DNA from: Gammaproteobacteria bacterium | GTDB lineage: Bacteria; Pseudomonadota; Gammaproteobacteria; HK1 | Assembly (NCBI GenBank): GCA_012103455.1 | Contig: WLWT01000001.1 | Span: forward strand, 1,598,001-1,662,000 | DNA length: 64,000 nt | Direction: 5' to 3' | Notes under the pieces: generated by a model | Seen by the model: only the letters and a program-made list of their open reading frames with translations | Databases searched by the model: none | What the model was told of the DNA's origin: nothing | Shown: piece by piece, positions 46,528 to 56,233 of the stretch | Numbering within the stretch: position 1 is the stretch's first letter | Layout of the letters: each line of letters starts with the position of its first letter | Translations under genes and position numbers: made by a program

Positions 46528-48873
46528 TCAGGTTGACGAGGGTTGCGGGGGGGATGGAGCGGGTGTAGAGCGCTTTGTGTCGACCAATAACAGCAGGGGG
46601 GGCAAGAATAAGAAATCCACCACTAGCGCGAAGGTCAAGGTGATGGCCATCAGCGTGCCAGTGGTGACCGTCGGATCGAAATGGGAGGCCGCCAGCACGC
46701 AGAAGCCGGCTACCAGCACGGCGGTGGTGACGGTGAGGGCGGCGCCGCCTACAGTGTTGAAGGCATAGCGCAGCGCGTCCGCCGCGCCGTGGCCCCGCCC
46801 TACCCGGGCATGGCGGTATTTGGAGAGGAAGTGCACCGTGTCGTCCACCACGATGCCGATACTCATGCACATGACTACGGAGGCGGACAGATCGATGTTG
46901 CCACTCAGCAGCGCCCAGGTGCCGTAGGCCAGCGCCGCCGGTGCCAGGTTGGTGAGCATGCTCAGCGCCCCTAGGCGCAGCGAGCGCAGCACGCCGATCA
47001 GCAACAATGAAATCAGCACTAGCGCCAGTACCATGCCTTGGAGCATGCCGTAGATGTTGCGGTGATTGATGTAGGCGAAGACCAGATCGATGCCGGTGCC
47101 GGCGGTGGGTTGCAGTGCCGTGGTGTTCTGTTTGAGCCATTGTTGAATGCGCAAGTCCAAACGGCGCAACGCCTCCGAGTTCATCGGCTCAGCGATGATC
47201 TGTACCTGCGAGCCCGAACGCTCCACGTTGATGGTGTTCTCAAGGCCCATGCCCAGCGGTAAGGACAGTTCGTAGAGCAGTAACAGTTGCGCGCTCAACT
47301 CGCGTGAATCCGGTAGCCGGTGCCAATCGGGATCATCGCCGTGCAGGTTTTTGTTCAGCCGTTTTAAAAGAGTGGTGACGCGGTTGACGTAACTGATCGG
47401 TGGCTGCGCTTCGAGCCAGTTCGAGAACTTTTCCAGATCGCGCAGATAGGCCGGATCATTGATGCCGTCTGCACTGCGGGCTCTGACGTCGTACAGCACC
47501 ACATGAATGCCCCCGAAGTGATCGATGGACACATCCGTTGCTTTCTTGGCTTCAAAGGTGTCATCGAAATACTCGTGCCAGCGCTCGCCTAGCTGATTGC
47601 GGGGGATGCAGCTTGCGAGCGTGATGATCACCAGGCCTGTCACTGCCAACACCGCGTGGCGGTGGGCCAGCAGCCACTCGGCGTAGCGGCTCATGCCCGA
47701 TTCCAGGGCGCTGCCCCGGTCCACGTGGCGCACGGGGGCGAGGGCGAGGATGGCGGGTAACAAGGTCATCGAGAGTGCCCATGCCACGGCCACGCCAAAC
47801 GCGATCATGTTGCCGAGTTCGCGGTAGGGCGGCGAGTCGCTCAGATTGAGCATCAGCACGCCGATGGCGGTGGTCACGCTGGTGATGAAAATCGGCGCCA
47901 CGTTGACCCGCATCGCCTCCGATAGAGCGCCGGACTTGTCTCGGCCATGGCGCAGTTCGTAATAGTAAGTAGCGAGAATGTGTACCGAATCGGCTACGGC
48001 GATGGTCATGACGATGCTCGGTACAAATCCTGCCGTTGGCTCCAAGGTGGCGCCGGCCCAGCCGAACGAGCCCATGGTGACGGCAATGCTGAGGGTCACC
48101 AGTCCCACCGTCGCCAGGGTTCCGGCCAGGTGGCGTAAAAACAGGAATAAGCCGGCGACGATGACCAGATAGCTGGTGCCCACCAGGGTCTGCACGTCCC
48201 GTTGTACGGCCAGCCCCAAGGCCACGTCCGTGGCGGTAGTGCCGCCTATCCAGATATCGAAATTCGGATAGTGTTGGCGCAGCGTAGCCACCATGCCCTC
48301 GGCCCATTCGACCACTTCTGCGTTCGCTTCGGCAGCGCCGCCTTCGGGTAGGGTCAAGCCGATGTTGACACCGGATGCGCGTCCATCAGCCGATACTGTG
48401 CGCCCCTTCAGTACCGGTTCGGACAAAGCGATATCGCGCACCGCGGCGATACGCTCGGGAGCGCCCAAAACCGCATCATCCACCAGATCGATAACGAATA
48501 GATCATCCTCCTTGGCGAAAGTGTGCTGATGATTGGTCAGCGATGTCACGCGGCGCGAATACGGTGCTTGCCAGCCTTGCCGGGTGAGTTCGGCGATGAG
48601 GCGAAGCCCTTTTTCGGTGAAGAGATCGCCGTCCTTGGCCACCACCATGAAGATGAGATTGTCTTGGCGCTCATAGGTGTTTTCCATCGCCTCCAAGGCG
48701 GCGAGCTGTGGATTGTCGGCGCTGAAATAAGCGCGCAAATCATTGCTAGTCGTCAGCCGGTGGGCGCCGGCGCTCAGGACCAGCGACACCACTAGGGTGA
48801 TGACGATCACCGGCACCCGGTTGTGCTGCAACCAGCTGACGTAGCGATCCAAGGGCGAGGTGGTGGCCGTCAT
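46528..48873 (-). CDS. RND superfamily (MMPL/SSD-type) transporter
   Basis: 781-residue inner-membrane protein with two repeats, each a first helix (VPVIVITLVVSLVLSAG; AVLAVTGLVIITLASCI), a large periplasmic loop and five clustered helices. Charged residues sit in helix 4 of each half (IVMTIAVADSVHILATYYYE; MCMSIGIVVDDTVHFLSKYR). This is the short RND type that exports lipids or hydrophobic compounds, not the tripartite drug pumps. The linked acyl-CoA ligase supports a lipid substrate (inference). Confidence 0.9.
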   Translation of the reverse strand: MTATTSPLDRYVSWLQHNRVPVIVITLVVSLVLSAGAHRLTTSNDLRAYFSADNPQLAALEAMENTYERQDNLIFMVVAKDGDLFTEKGLRLIAELTRQGWQAPYSRRVTSLTNHQHTFAKEDDLFVIDLVDDAVLGAPERIAAVRDIALSEPVLKGRTVSADGRASGVNIGLTLPEGGAAEANAEVVEWAEGMVATLRQHYPNFDIWIGGTTATDVALGLAVQRDVQTLVGTSYLVIVAGLFLFLRHLAGTLATVGLVTLSIAVTMGSFGWAGATLEPTAGFVPSIVMTIAVADSVHILATYYYELRHGRDKSGALSEAMRVNVAPIFITSVTTAIGVLMLNLSDSPPYRELGNMIAFGVAVAWALSMTLLPAILALAPVRHVDRGSALESGMSRYAEWLLAHRHAVLAVTGLVIITLASCIPRNQLGERWHEYFDDTFEAKKATDVSIDHFGGIHVVLYDVRARSADGINDPAYLRDLEKFSNWLEAQPPISYVNRVTTLLKRLNKNLHGDDPDWHRLPDSRELSAQLLLLYELSLPLGMGLENTINVERSGSQVQIIAEPMNSEALRRLDLRIQQWLKQNTTALQPTAGTGIDLVFAYINHRNIYGMLQGMVLALVLISLLLIGVLRSLRLGALSMLTNLAPAALAYGTWALLSGNIDLSASVVMCMSIGIVVDDTVHFLSKYRHARVGRGHGAADALRYAFNTVGGAALTVTTAVLVAGFCVLAASHFDPTVTTGTLMAITLTFALVVDFLFLPPLLLLVDTKRSTPAPSPPQPSST

Positions 48874-49024
48874 GTTCCGGTGTTGTGGGGTGGTCGCATT
48901 GCCGGTTCGATTGCGGCTAAAGTGCCGCCGTTGATATCAACGGCGTTCAAAGCCGATCCGCTTAAAGTCGAGCCGTTAAAAGCCGATTGGAAAACAGCTC
49001 ATTGGCAACCTATGAGGAAAGCAT
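48874..49024. promoter_or_regulatory. Divergent control region between RND and hydratase genes
   Basis: 150 bp between outward-facing genes. It contains several degenerate AAAGCCGAT / AAAGTCGAG units at 48,948-48,990 that could be operator-like or slippage products. No clear promoter hexamers were identified. Confidence 0.3.
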
Positions 49025-49825
49025 ATGATGGCCTTGGAACAGCGGCAAGCAGCCCTTATCGCGCAGCAGTTGATGAAGGCACGGCGGGCGCGGGCCGCCC
49101 AGGTGTCCGTCTTGCCCGCGCAAGGCGCTTCGTCGGATGACGCTTACCGCGTTCAGACCGAGTTCTGTGCGCTGTTGCAAAGCGCTGGGGCGGGTACTCC
49201 CGCCGGCTGGAAGATCGCGCTGACCTCGCCGGCTATGCAAAATCTAGTGGGCGTGGATGAGCCCTTGGGTGGAGTAGTGTACCAGGGCAATGTCCACCGA
49301 TCCGGCGCTGTGATCGGGCTCGGGGAACACCAGCATTTGGGCGTGGAGTTCGAAGTAGCGGTGTGCTTGGGGGAGGATGTGGATGGCCGGGCGCAGCGCT
49401 GCACGCGGGCGGGCGTGGCGCCAAGTGTCGCCGCTTGTGCCACCTCGTTCGAGTTAGTTGATGACCGCAACGCTGATTACAGCGCGCTCGATGGATTCAG
49501 CATCATCGCCGAAAACGCTTGGAACGCAGGTGTTGTTCTAGGGGCGCGTAGGGCGGATTGGCGAAGCGCCGATCTCGTCGATGCGGTTACCCGTCTATGG
49601 ATAGATGGCGAAGTGGCCGGGCAGGGGCGGGCCGGCGACGCTCTGGGGCACCCGCTTGAGGCGGTGGCGTGGCTAGCTAATTTAAAAGCCCGTCAAGGTG
49701 AGGTGTTGCCGGCTGGGTCCTTTGTGATGACCGGCAGCAGCATCACCACCCGGTTTCCTGCCGCCGGTGAGCATTACTGCTTCGAGATCGAAGGGTTGGG
49801 GCGAGCGGAAGTGAGGTTTGAGTGA
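49025..49825 (+). CDS. 2-keto-4-pentenoate hydratase family protein
   Basis: 266-residue member of the FAH/MhpD hydratase-decarboxylase fold, acting late in meta-cleavage of aromatics. The metal-binding acidic pair is in LGVEFEVAVCLGEDV and the conserved ATSFELVDDRNADY follows; the end has PAGSFVMTGSSITTRFPAAG. GAGGAA lies upstream of two adjacent ATG codons (49025, 49028). The stop overlaps the next gene (TGATG), a DOPA-dioxygenase-like protein, which suggests a ring-cleavage module. Confidence 0.9.
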   Translation: MMALEQRQAALIAQQLMKARRARAAQVSVLPAQGASSDDAYRVQTEFCALLQSAGAGTPAGWKIALTSPAMQNLVGVDEPLGGVVYQGNVHRSGAVIGLGEHQHLGVEFEVAVCLGEDVDGRAQRCTRAGVAPSVAACATSFELVDDRNADYSALDGFSIIAENAWNAGVVLGARRADWRSADLVDAVTRLWIDGEVAGQGRAGDALGHPLEAVAWLANLKARQGEVLPAGSFVMTGSSITTRFPAAGEHYCFEIEGLGRAEVRFE

Positions 49826-50208
49826 TGAGCGATACGAGTGGGCGGGCCAGTGAATGGACATTCAGCGATAGTGGCGCGATACGCGGTTTCCATGCGCATG
49901 TTTATTTCGATGCGAATACGGTGGTCGCGGCGCGCGCGCTTTGCGAAGCGGCCAGCGCCCGTTTTCCCGTGCGCATGGGGCGGGTGCACGAGAAGCTGGT
50001 GGGTCCCCATCCACGCTTTAGCTGCCAACTGGCGTTCGAGCCGCCGGTGTTGGGCGATCTGCTCTCTTGGTTGGCGTTGAACCGGCAAGGTTTGACCGTC
50101 TTCGTGCATCCGCAAACGGGAGACGATTTGACCGATCACACCAACCACGCTATTTGGATGGGCCAGATGCTGGAACTCGATTTGGATGTCTTAAAGCGCC
50201 ACGGATAG
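49825..50208 (+). CDS. DOPA 4,5-dioxygenase family protein
   Basis: 127-residue small extradiol-type dioxygenase family protein. The His residues expected for iron are present in GFHAHVYFD, GRVHEKLVGPHP and VFVHPQTGDDLTDHTNHAIW. The ATG at 49825 overlaps the stop of the hydratase gene, so the two are translationally coupled. Ring-opening followed by hydration would be a coherent two-step pathway; the natural substrate is unknown. Confidence 0.88.
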   Translation: MSDTSGRASEWTFSDSGAIRGFHAHVYFDANTVVAARALCEAASARFPVRMGRVHEKLVGPHPRFSCQLAFEPPVLGDLLSWLALNRQGLTVFVHPQTGDDLTDHTNHAIWMGQMLELDLDVLKRHG

Positions 50209-50351
50209 GAGTGGAAGGATAGGGATGGAGGGGGCTATTTGCAGAGATTATTTCCAGGTGAGCCGTGGCCAGCGGCACTTTGTAGACCGCCGTACCCTGC
50301 TGTGCTTGCCGCGTGCGCGCCTCATGGGGCCACTCACGGGGCCAGTTCCGC

Positions 50352-52184
50352 CTAGTGTAGGCCCCCAGTTGGCCGCGCTCCAGCGGAGTTGGGCGCGGCA
50401 GAGCTGTTACCGGCGGGGGCGTCTTGTGGGGCATTTTCTAGTTGCTCTTTTTCTAGTTGCTCTTTGAGCGTTGCGTTAGCTGCTTGCAGATCGACGATCT
50501 GTTTGGCGTTGCTGGTGAGCCGTTGAGCCAATTGCTCGGAGAGCGCGAGGGCTTCATCTCGCGTTTTATTGGCTGCCTTCAATGTGGTCTCAAGACGGCT
50601 CAGTTCGCCGCGGACTTCGGCCAGCGTCACTTGAGCTGCATCGCGCGCGCCTTGCGTTTCCCGCAAAGCCGCTCCCAGGGAGGCTTTCGTTCGGGTCAGT
50701 TCCCGCTCCAGGGTTGCTAGCGCCTCGGTGTGTTGCGATGTGGCTTCTTGCAGCGCCGCTTCATGCTCCGCACGCATTTTGGCTGTGGCTTGTTGGTGGA
50801 CTTGTTCCGCTTCGGCCAAGGCCGCTTGAGCACCGGTCAAGCTCTCTTGACTTTGCGCTAGCGCTGTTTGCATGTCGCTTTGTTGGGCGACTTGAGCGGC
50901 GGCCGTGTCGAGCATCTGGCGAAGCCGGCCATTGGCTTCGTCTAGCGCTTCGGCGCCGGAGCGCATCTTCGCTTGTTGCGCGGCCGCCGTATCCAGCATG
51001 GCTTGCATGCGTTCGATTTTGGCAAGCGCCGTGTTCAATGCTGCTACCGCTTTTTGGCGGGCTGTATTGAGTTCTTTGACCCGCGCCCTGAGAGCGCGGC
51101 GGCGATTGTCTTCGGCGTCGAATTTGCCACGCAAGGCAATCGCATCCTGCTCGGCTTTTCTGAGCGCCTCTAAGTTGCCGGCCGATTGGTTGCGCAGGGC
51201 GTGAAGGGAGTGGCGGGCGGTTTCGAATTGGACGGCCAGGTTTTCGCTGGTTTTGTGCAAACGGCGTAGGTCGCCTTGCAGCGCCGCCACTTCGGTTTGC
51301 AAGGCGTCGCGCTGGGCCAGGGCATCGGCCAGGTTGACCGCCAGATCATCCGCTGCCCGCTTGGCTTGCGCCGCGGCGGTGCCGTTCAGTTGGCCTATTT
51401 GTTTTTGCAAGTAGAGTTTGGCTTGGTTGAGGGCGGCGGTTTGTTGGCGCGCCTGGGCGATACCGGCATCGGCCACATCCCGTTCCAATATCAAGCGGCG
51501 TGCTTGACGTTGCAAATATTGATTGGCCGCCGCCAGCGCTTCCAATTGGCTGCGTAGCTGGCGCTCGCGCTCGCGGAAGATGCGCGCGCCGGGCACTTGG
51601 GCGGATTCGGAGTCCACGTCGGAGAGCGCTTTCACCCGTTGTTCCAGATAATCCCGCGCCCGGGTTAAGGCCACTACTTGCGCCGCGTTCCGGGCGGCGG
51701 CGGCGAGCGCTCCTTTGCGTTGTGCCTCGCGCTCCTCGCCAGCCACCGCCAGTGCTGCAAGCAGGCTGGCAGGATCGCTGTGCGCCGGTGCAGCGATGCC
51801 GGCCTGGCGGCCCAGCGCGCGTAAACTGATATGTAGATTCTGCAATTGGCTGGCGGTGGCGGCTTGCTCCATGCGTTGTTCAGCCAGCGCTCTGGTGGCC
51901 GTGTCCAATTCGTCCGAAAATGTTTGTTTTTCCTTTTGGGCAGCCGCGAGTTCGGTGGCCAAAGCCGTGATCCGCGCCTGCGAGGTCTCGACCTCGGATC
52001 GCACTTTGGCCAAGTCTGCTCTGAGATCACGCACCCATTGTTTGTGGGTTTGCAGCTCGGGATCGCTGCATCCGGCCAGCGTGACTGCGCCTAATAATAC
52101 GGCGCCTAGCATGCCGGCTCTTCTGGCGCTGGCTGTTAGCGGATGGCTGCTTAGCAAATGGGAGCGCACAAATCTTGTAGCCAT
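50352..52184 (-). CDS. Coiled-coil lipoprotein
   Basis: A start at 52184 (MATRFVRSHLL) gives about 610 residues; the frame opens at 52280 but those codons lie before the signal. A lipobox AVTLAGC follows the hydrophobic core, so the protein is probably lipid-anchored. After it, nearly the whole chain is Ala/Gln/Glu/Leu-rich heptad coiled coil to about residue 590, with a short Pro/Ser tail. The tail contains a 15-bp in-frame duplication (EQLEK EQLEN). No catalytic domain is seen. A structural or envelope-tethering role is plausible; the family is not recognised. Confidence 0.75.
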   Translation of the reverse strand: MATRFVRSHLLSSHPLTASARRAGMLGAVLLGAVTLAGCSDPELQTHKQWVRDLRADLAKVRSEVETSQARITALATELAAAQKEKQTFSDELDTATRALAEQRMEQAATASQLQNLHISLRALGRQAGIAAPAHSDPASLLAALAVAGEEREAQRKGALAAAARNAAQVVALTRARDYLEQRVKALSDVDSESAQVPGARIFRERERQLRSQLEALAAANQYLQRQARRLILERDVADAGIAQARQQTAALNQAKLYLQKQIGQLNGTAAAQAKRAADDLAVNLADALAQRDALQTEVAALQGDLRRLHKTSENLAVQFETARHSLHALRNQSAGNLEALRKAEQDAIALRGKFDAEDNRRRALRARVKELNTARQKAVAALNTALAKIERMQAMLDTAAAQQAKMRSGAEALDEANGRLRQMLDTAAAQVAQQSDMQTALAQSQESLTGAQAALAEAEQVHQQATAKMRAEHEAALQEATSQHTEALATLERELTRTKASLGAALRETQGARDAAQVTLAEVRGELSRLETTLKAANKTRDEALALSEQLAQRLTSNAKQIVDLQAANATLKEQLEKEQLENAPQDAPAGNSSAAPNSAGARPTGGLH

Positions 52185-52300
52185 GGGATCCCTATGTGCC
52201 ATTGCCATGTGTCGTTGCCATGTAGCCGTCGCTCTGGGCGATGTTCGAAGGCGTGATGGTACCTTATGGGTAGACCGCATGGGATGATCCGGATATCACA

Positions 52301-52810
52301 GTGCAATCTTTCGTAGAACTCGGCATCATCGCCACGCCGCTGGGTGCGTTGACCGCTGCCGCAGCTACCCCGGGGGCGCTGACCCATCTGGTTTTCGACG
52401 CGAGCATCGACCAGCGCCCTGTAGCACGCCCGGTGCACCAGGCGGTAGCCGCGCACGGTGAGCGGTGGGGGCCGGTCCTTGAGCAACTGGAAGCCGAGCT
52501 CGAACAATACTTCGATGGCTGCGCGAGGTGTTTCGGCATCGCCGTGGCGCCGCAGGGCACGGTGTTTCAACGGCGGGTGTGGCAGGCGCTCATGAATATC
52601 GGCTTCGGACAAACCCTGGCTTATAGCGCTCTCGCCAACCGCTTAGGTTTGCTGAGCGGCGCCCGTGCCGTTGGCGCGGCCAACGGCCGCAACCCCCTTT
52701 CCATCATCGTTCCATGCCACCGTTTGGTGGCAGCGAGCGGCGCTTTGACCGGTTACGCCGGAGGCTTGGCGGCCAAGCGCTGGCTGCTGGACCACGAGGC
52801 CGGCGGCTAA
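52301..52810 (+). CDS. ogt: Methylated-DNA-protein-cysteine methyltransferase
   Basis: 169-residue suicide DNA repair protein that takes alkyl groups from O6-alkylguanine. The active-site motif IIVPCHRLVAASG is intact, preceded by the helix-turn-helix GQTLAYSALANRLGLLSGARA and AVGAANGRNPL with the Asn hinge. The start is GTG at 52301. It is divergent from the lipoprotein gene and convergent with the F420 operon. The N-terminal domain has normal length for Ogt. Confidence 0.93.
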   Translation: MQSFVELGIIATPLGALTAAAATPGALTHLVFDASIDQRPVARPVHQAVAAHGERWGPVLEQLEAELEQYFDGCARCFGIAVAPQGTVFQRRVWQALMNIGFGQTLAYSALANRLGLLSGARAVGAANGRNPLSIIVPCHRLVAASGALTGYAGGLAAKRWLLDHEAGG

Positions 52811-52830
52811 GGCCTGAGCCTAGCACCGGG

Positions 52831-55269
52831 CTACCGCCCTACACGCCGCGAACCGGTCCATTGCGTGTTGACGACGGGCCGTAACGGCGCCGCCGAGGCC
52901 GCTTTGGCGCGGCGCTCCTCGGGCGCATCAGCGTAGAACGTCGTACGCTGCCGGGCTGAACGGCCTGTGCTGCGAATCAATGCTTCCATTTCGTGAGGTG
53001 GAAATTCCTGGCCATGGGCGGCACCGGCGGCCCGCGTGATGCTCTCGTTCATCAACGTGCCACCCAGATCGTTGGCGCCGGATTGCAGCACTACGGCGGC
53101 GCCTTGCGGCCCCATCTTCACCCAGGAGGTTTGTATGTTTCGAAGCTGCCGGCCAAACGCTAACCGCGCCACGCAATGGATCAGCAGCGCCTCGCGGAAG
53201 GTCGGTCCTTTGCGGGCCTGCCCGCGCCGGAATATGGGCGCCTCCGGGGCGACGAAAGGCAGCGGCACGAATTCGGTGAAACCGCCGGTTTGCGCTTGCA
53301 GCGAACCGATGCGGCTAAGGTGCTTAGCCCAGTGCACGGGCTTGTCCACATGGCCGAACATGATGGTGGCGGTGGAACGCAGGCCCACGGCATGGGCGGC
53401 CCGCATCACGGCGAACCACTCGTGCGTGCTGAGCTTGTCCGGGCACAAGATGTCACGCACTTCATCGTCCAGGATCTCCGCCGCGGTACCCGGCAAGCTG
53501 GACAGGCCAGCGGCTTTTAGCTGGCGTAGAAAGCGTTCGAGATCCAGCCCCAAGCTCTTGGCTCCTTGGGTGATCTCCAGTGGCGAGAAGGCATGGATGT
53601 GCATCTGCGGCACCGCCTCCTTGATGGTGTGGCAGACGTTGAGATAATGCTGGCCGGTGTAGTCCGGATGGATACCACCTTGCAAGCATACTTCCGTCCC
53701 GCCCCGCTGCCAGGCTTCCTGGGCGCGCCGGGCGATCTCCTCCAGCTCCAGATCATAGGGTTTGCCGCGCAGTGCCTCGTGGGTTTTGCCCTTGGAGAAC
53801 GCGCAAAAGCGGCAGTGGTAGGTACACACGTTGGTGTAGTTGATGTTGCGGTTGACCACATAGGTCACTGCTTCCAGACCCAGCTCGGCCCGTAGCCGAT
53901 CGGCGGTGTTGGCAACAGCGCTGACGTCGGAGCCGCGTACTTTGAGTAACTGCTCCACTTGCGTCTCATCGAGGCCGTCTGCGCGCATGGCGTCGTCTAA
54001 AATACGGGCCAGTTCCGCTCTGGCTCCATCCACTATGGCCGGTCCGGTTTTTATGGCGGCGGTCAGCAGCGCGCCCGGCATGGTACTGGTGCCGGTTTGC
54101 CACAGATCTTCGCGGCCATAGCCTTCGCTATCTTGACGCCGCAGCACCGGGGCGCGCAGTGCTCGGTCCAACCAGCGCTCGCCCTGCGCGGCGAAGGCCG
54201 GATAGATGGGCAGCCGTGGTACCAGCCGTTTACCCGCCAATTCGGTCGCCTTTCTGAGCGCTTCCAGATGGGGCCACGGTGCTTCGGGATTGACGTGATC
54301 GGGGGTCACCGGTGAGACGCCGCCCCAGTCGTTGATACCGGCTTCCAGCAGTGCGTTAAGAGCGCCGGGGGAGAGGTTCGGTGGCGCTTGTACTGTGATC
54401 TGCGGGGCTAGAACGAGCCTTGCCACGGCGATGGTCCAGGCCAGATCATGCACCGCGGGTTCCGCTGCTGCGGCCATGGCCGTATCGGCTTTGGCGCGGA
54501 AGTTCTGCACGATGACCTCCTGGATGTGGCCGTGGCGCTTATGTGCATCACGAATGGCCAACAATGCTTCGATGCGCTCGGCGCGGTTCTCGCCGATGCC
54601 GATCAAGATGCCCGTGGTGAAGGGCACCGCTTTGCGGCCGGCTGCGTCGATGGAGGCGAGCCGCACGGCAGGTTTTTTATCCGGCGAGCCGAAATGAGGA
54701 CCGCCCCGCGCGCGCAACCGCTCGGAGGTGGACTCCAGCATGATGCCTGCGGAGGCCGAGACCGGGCGCAGTTTGTCGTAGTCCTGTTCGGTCAGGACGC
54801 CCGGATTGACGTGCGGTAACAAGCCGGTCTCGTTCAGTACGGCTTTGGCGGCGGCGGCCACGTAGTCGATGGTGGTCGCAAAACCCATCTCATCCAGCGC
54901 AGCGCGTGCCTTGCGGTAGCGCAACTCCGGTTTGTCGCCCAGGGTAAAGAGCGCTTCGTGGCAGCCGGCGGCCGCGCCGGCTTTGGCGATGTCCAATACC
55001 TCGTCGATGGTGAGGTACGGCGCCATGTTTCGTGGTGCTCTGGCGAAGGTGCAGTAGTGACACACGTCGCGGCACAGGCGGGTCAGTGGAATGAACACCT
55101 TGGGCGAGAAGGTGACCTTCTCAGCGTATACGGCATCGCGTATCTGTCTGGCGGCGGCCGCTAGCGCCTGCAAGTCGTGCGAGTTTTGTAGCGCTAAGGC
55201 TTCGTTGTCGTCTAGCGTTTCGCCGGAAAGCCGTTTGTTAATCAGATCGATGGTCATATGCAGTTCCAA
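52831..55269 (-). CDS. fbiC: FO synthase, fused CofG-CofH (FbiC-type)
   Basis: 812-residue bifunctional radical SAM enzyme that makes 7,8-didemethyl-8-hydroxy-5-deazariboflavin, the chromophore of coenzyme F420, from tyrosine and a flavin precursor. Two CxxxCxxC clusters are present: CRDVCHYC near residue 66 (CofG half) and CTYHCRFC near 480 (CofH half). Characteristic stretches include LGDKPELRYRKARAALDEMG, GINDWGGVSPVTPDHVNPE and ILCPDKLSTHEWFAVMRAAH. An alternative start is the ATG at 55257. It follows cofC by 16 bp. Confidence 0.95.
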   Translation of the reverse strand: MELHMTIDLINKRLSGETLDDNEALALQNSHDLQALAAAARQIRDAVYAEKVTFSPKVFIPLTRLCRDVCHYCTFARAPRNMAPYLTIDEVLDIAKAGAAAGCHEALFTLGDKPELRYRKARAALDEMGFATTIDYVAAAAKAVLNETGLLPHVNPGVLTEQDYDKLRPVSASAGIMLESTSERLRARGGPHFGSPDKKPAVRLASIDAAGRKAVPFTTGILIGIGENRAERIEALLAIRDAHKRHGHIQEVIVQNFRAKADTAMAAAAEPAVHDLAWTIAVARLVLAPQITVQAPPNLSPGALNALLEAGINDWGGVSPVTPDHVNPEAPWPHLEALRKATELAGKRLVPRLPIYPAFAAQGERWLDRALRAPVLRRQDSEGYGREDLWQTGTSTMPGALLTAAIKTGPAIVDGARAELARILDDAMRADGLDETQVEQLLKVRGSDVSAVANTADRLRAELGLEAVTYVVNRNINYTNVCTYHCRFCAFSKGKTHEALRGKPYDLELEEIARRAQEAWQRGGTEVCLQGGIHPDYTGQHYLNVCHTIKEAVPQMHIHAFSPLEITQGAKSLGLDLERFLRQLKAAGLSSLPGTAAEILDDEVRDILCPDKLSTHEWFAVMRAAHAVGLRSTATIMFGHVDKPVHWAKHLSRIGSLQAQTGGFTEFVPLPFVAPEAPIFRRGQARKGPTFREALLIHCVARLAFGRQLRNIQTSWVKMGPQGAAVVLQSGANDLGGTLMNESITRAAGAAHGQEFPPHEMEALIRSTGRSARQRTTFYADAPEERRAKAASAAPLRPVVNTQWTGSRRVGR

Positions 55270-55285
55270 TCGCTGACCGCCGCTC

Positions 55286-56023
55286 TCAAGCGCCGGACGG
55301 GTTGAACCCAGAACAGTTAAGCCTGTTCAGGATGCCATGGCTTTGCAGATAGTAATATGCCTGGGTGTCCGTGGGGGTGGCACAGAATGCCTTGAGATCG
55401 CGCGGGTGATCCACATCCAGGGCGAATCCGGGCAGTGTTACGACGGTGGGTTCGATGCCGGCAGCGCGCGCGCTGTTGAGGTGGAGGAAGAAGCTGTTAT
55501 CGCCGAAACGAAGGCGAATGGCGCTAGGCGGGGAGAGGACGATACCGTTGGTACCCAACTCATCGCCCGCCGGGGCAATGGTAACTGCCGGTGGGTCTGC
55601 TGATATGGGGGCCGCTATGGACGCCGGCGCTGGGCCATGGGCTGGGCAATGGGCGCTCAATAGCTGATCGATTTCCGCTGAGGACACCGTGGGGATGTCG
55701 CCGGGCATGGTGAACACGGTATCGATGCCCCGCGCCATGATTGCGTGAAGACCGCGGTTGACCGCCTCGGTGTGTCCGTCGTTGCTGGGCTCGGTCATTA
55801 CGTCCATGCCCAGTTGGATGCCCAGTTCACCGAACTGGCCGTCGTTGGTCACCAACAATACGCCGCCTACCAGGGCGGCCCGATGGAGCGCTGCCAAGAC
55901 GTCGCGCACCATGGCGCGGAACAAACCTTCGCGCTCCTCTTGGCTAAGCGCGCCCGCCAGGCGCTGTTTGGCGCTGCCCGGATCCTTAAGGGGGATTACG
56001 CCCCAGGCGAGTGCGCGGGTCAC
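55286..56023 (-). CDS. cofC: 2-phospho-L-lactate (or PEP) guanylyltransferase
   Basis: 245-residue nucleotidyltransferase that activates 2-phospholactate or phosphoenolpyruvate with GTP for attachment to FO. The N-terminal WGVIPLKDPGSAKQRLAGAL is the GTP-binding motif of CofC/FbiD, followed by TMPGDIPTVSSAEID and the C-terminal LPGFALDVDHPRDLKAF. A GTG start at 56023 is used. There is an Ala/Pro-rich insertion near residue 130. The fbiA/cofD and fbiB/cofE genes needed for complete F420 are not in the window. Confidence 0.92.
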   Translation of the reverse strand: MTRALAWGVIPLKDPGSAKQRLAGALSQEEREGLFRAMVRDVLAALHRAALVGGVLLVTNDGQFGELGIQLGMDVMTEPSNDGHTEAVNRGLHAIMARGIDTVFTMPGDIPTVSSAEIDQLLSAHCPAHGPAPASIAAPISADPPAVTIAPAGDELGTNGIVLSPPSAIRLRFGDNSFFLHLNSARAAGIEPTVVTLPGFALDVDHPRDLKAFCATPTDTQAYYYLQSHGILNRLNCSGFNPSGA

Positions 56024-56233
56024 GGGCAGCCCATAATCACTAGACGGCCTATGACCCTATGGCAAGACCGGGCCGCGGTGGACTTGGGCAAAACCGATAC
56101 GCGCAGAGAATATCAAGCGATAGCAGCACCGGCGGCGAGTGCTCACCCGTGTAAACCCCACTCCTTGCATCCTGACTGCATCCTGGAAAGAAGCAATGCT
56201 TTGACTGGACTTCGGGGCGCAACTCAAGAGGCT

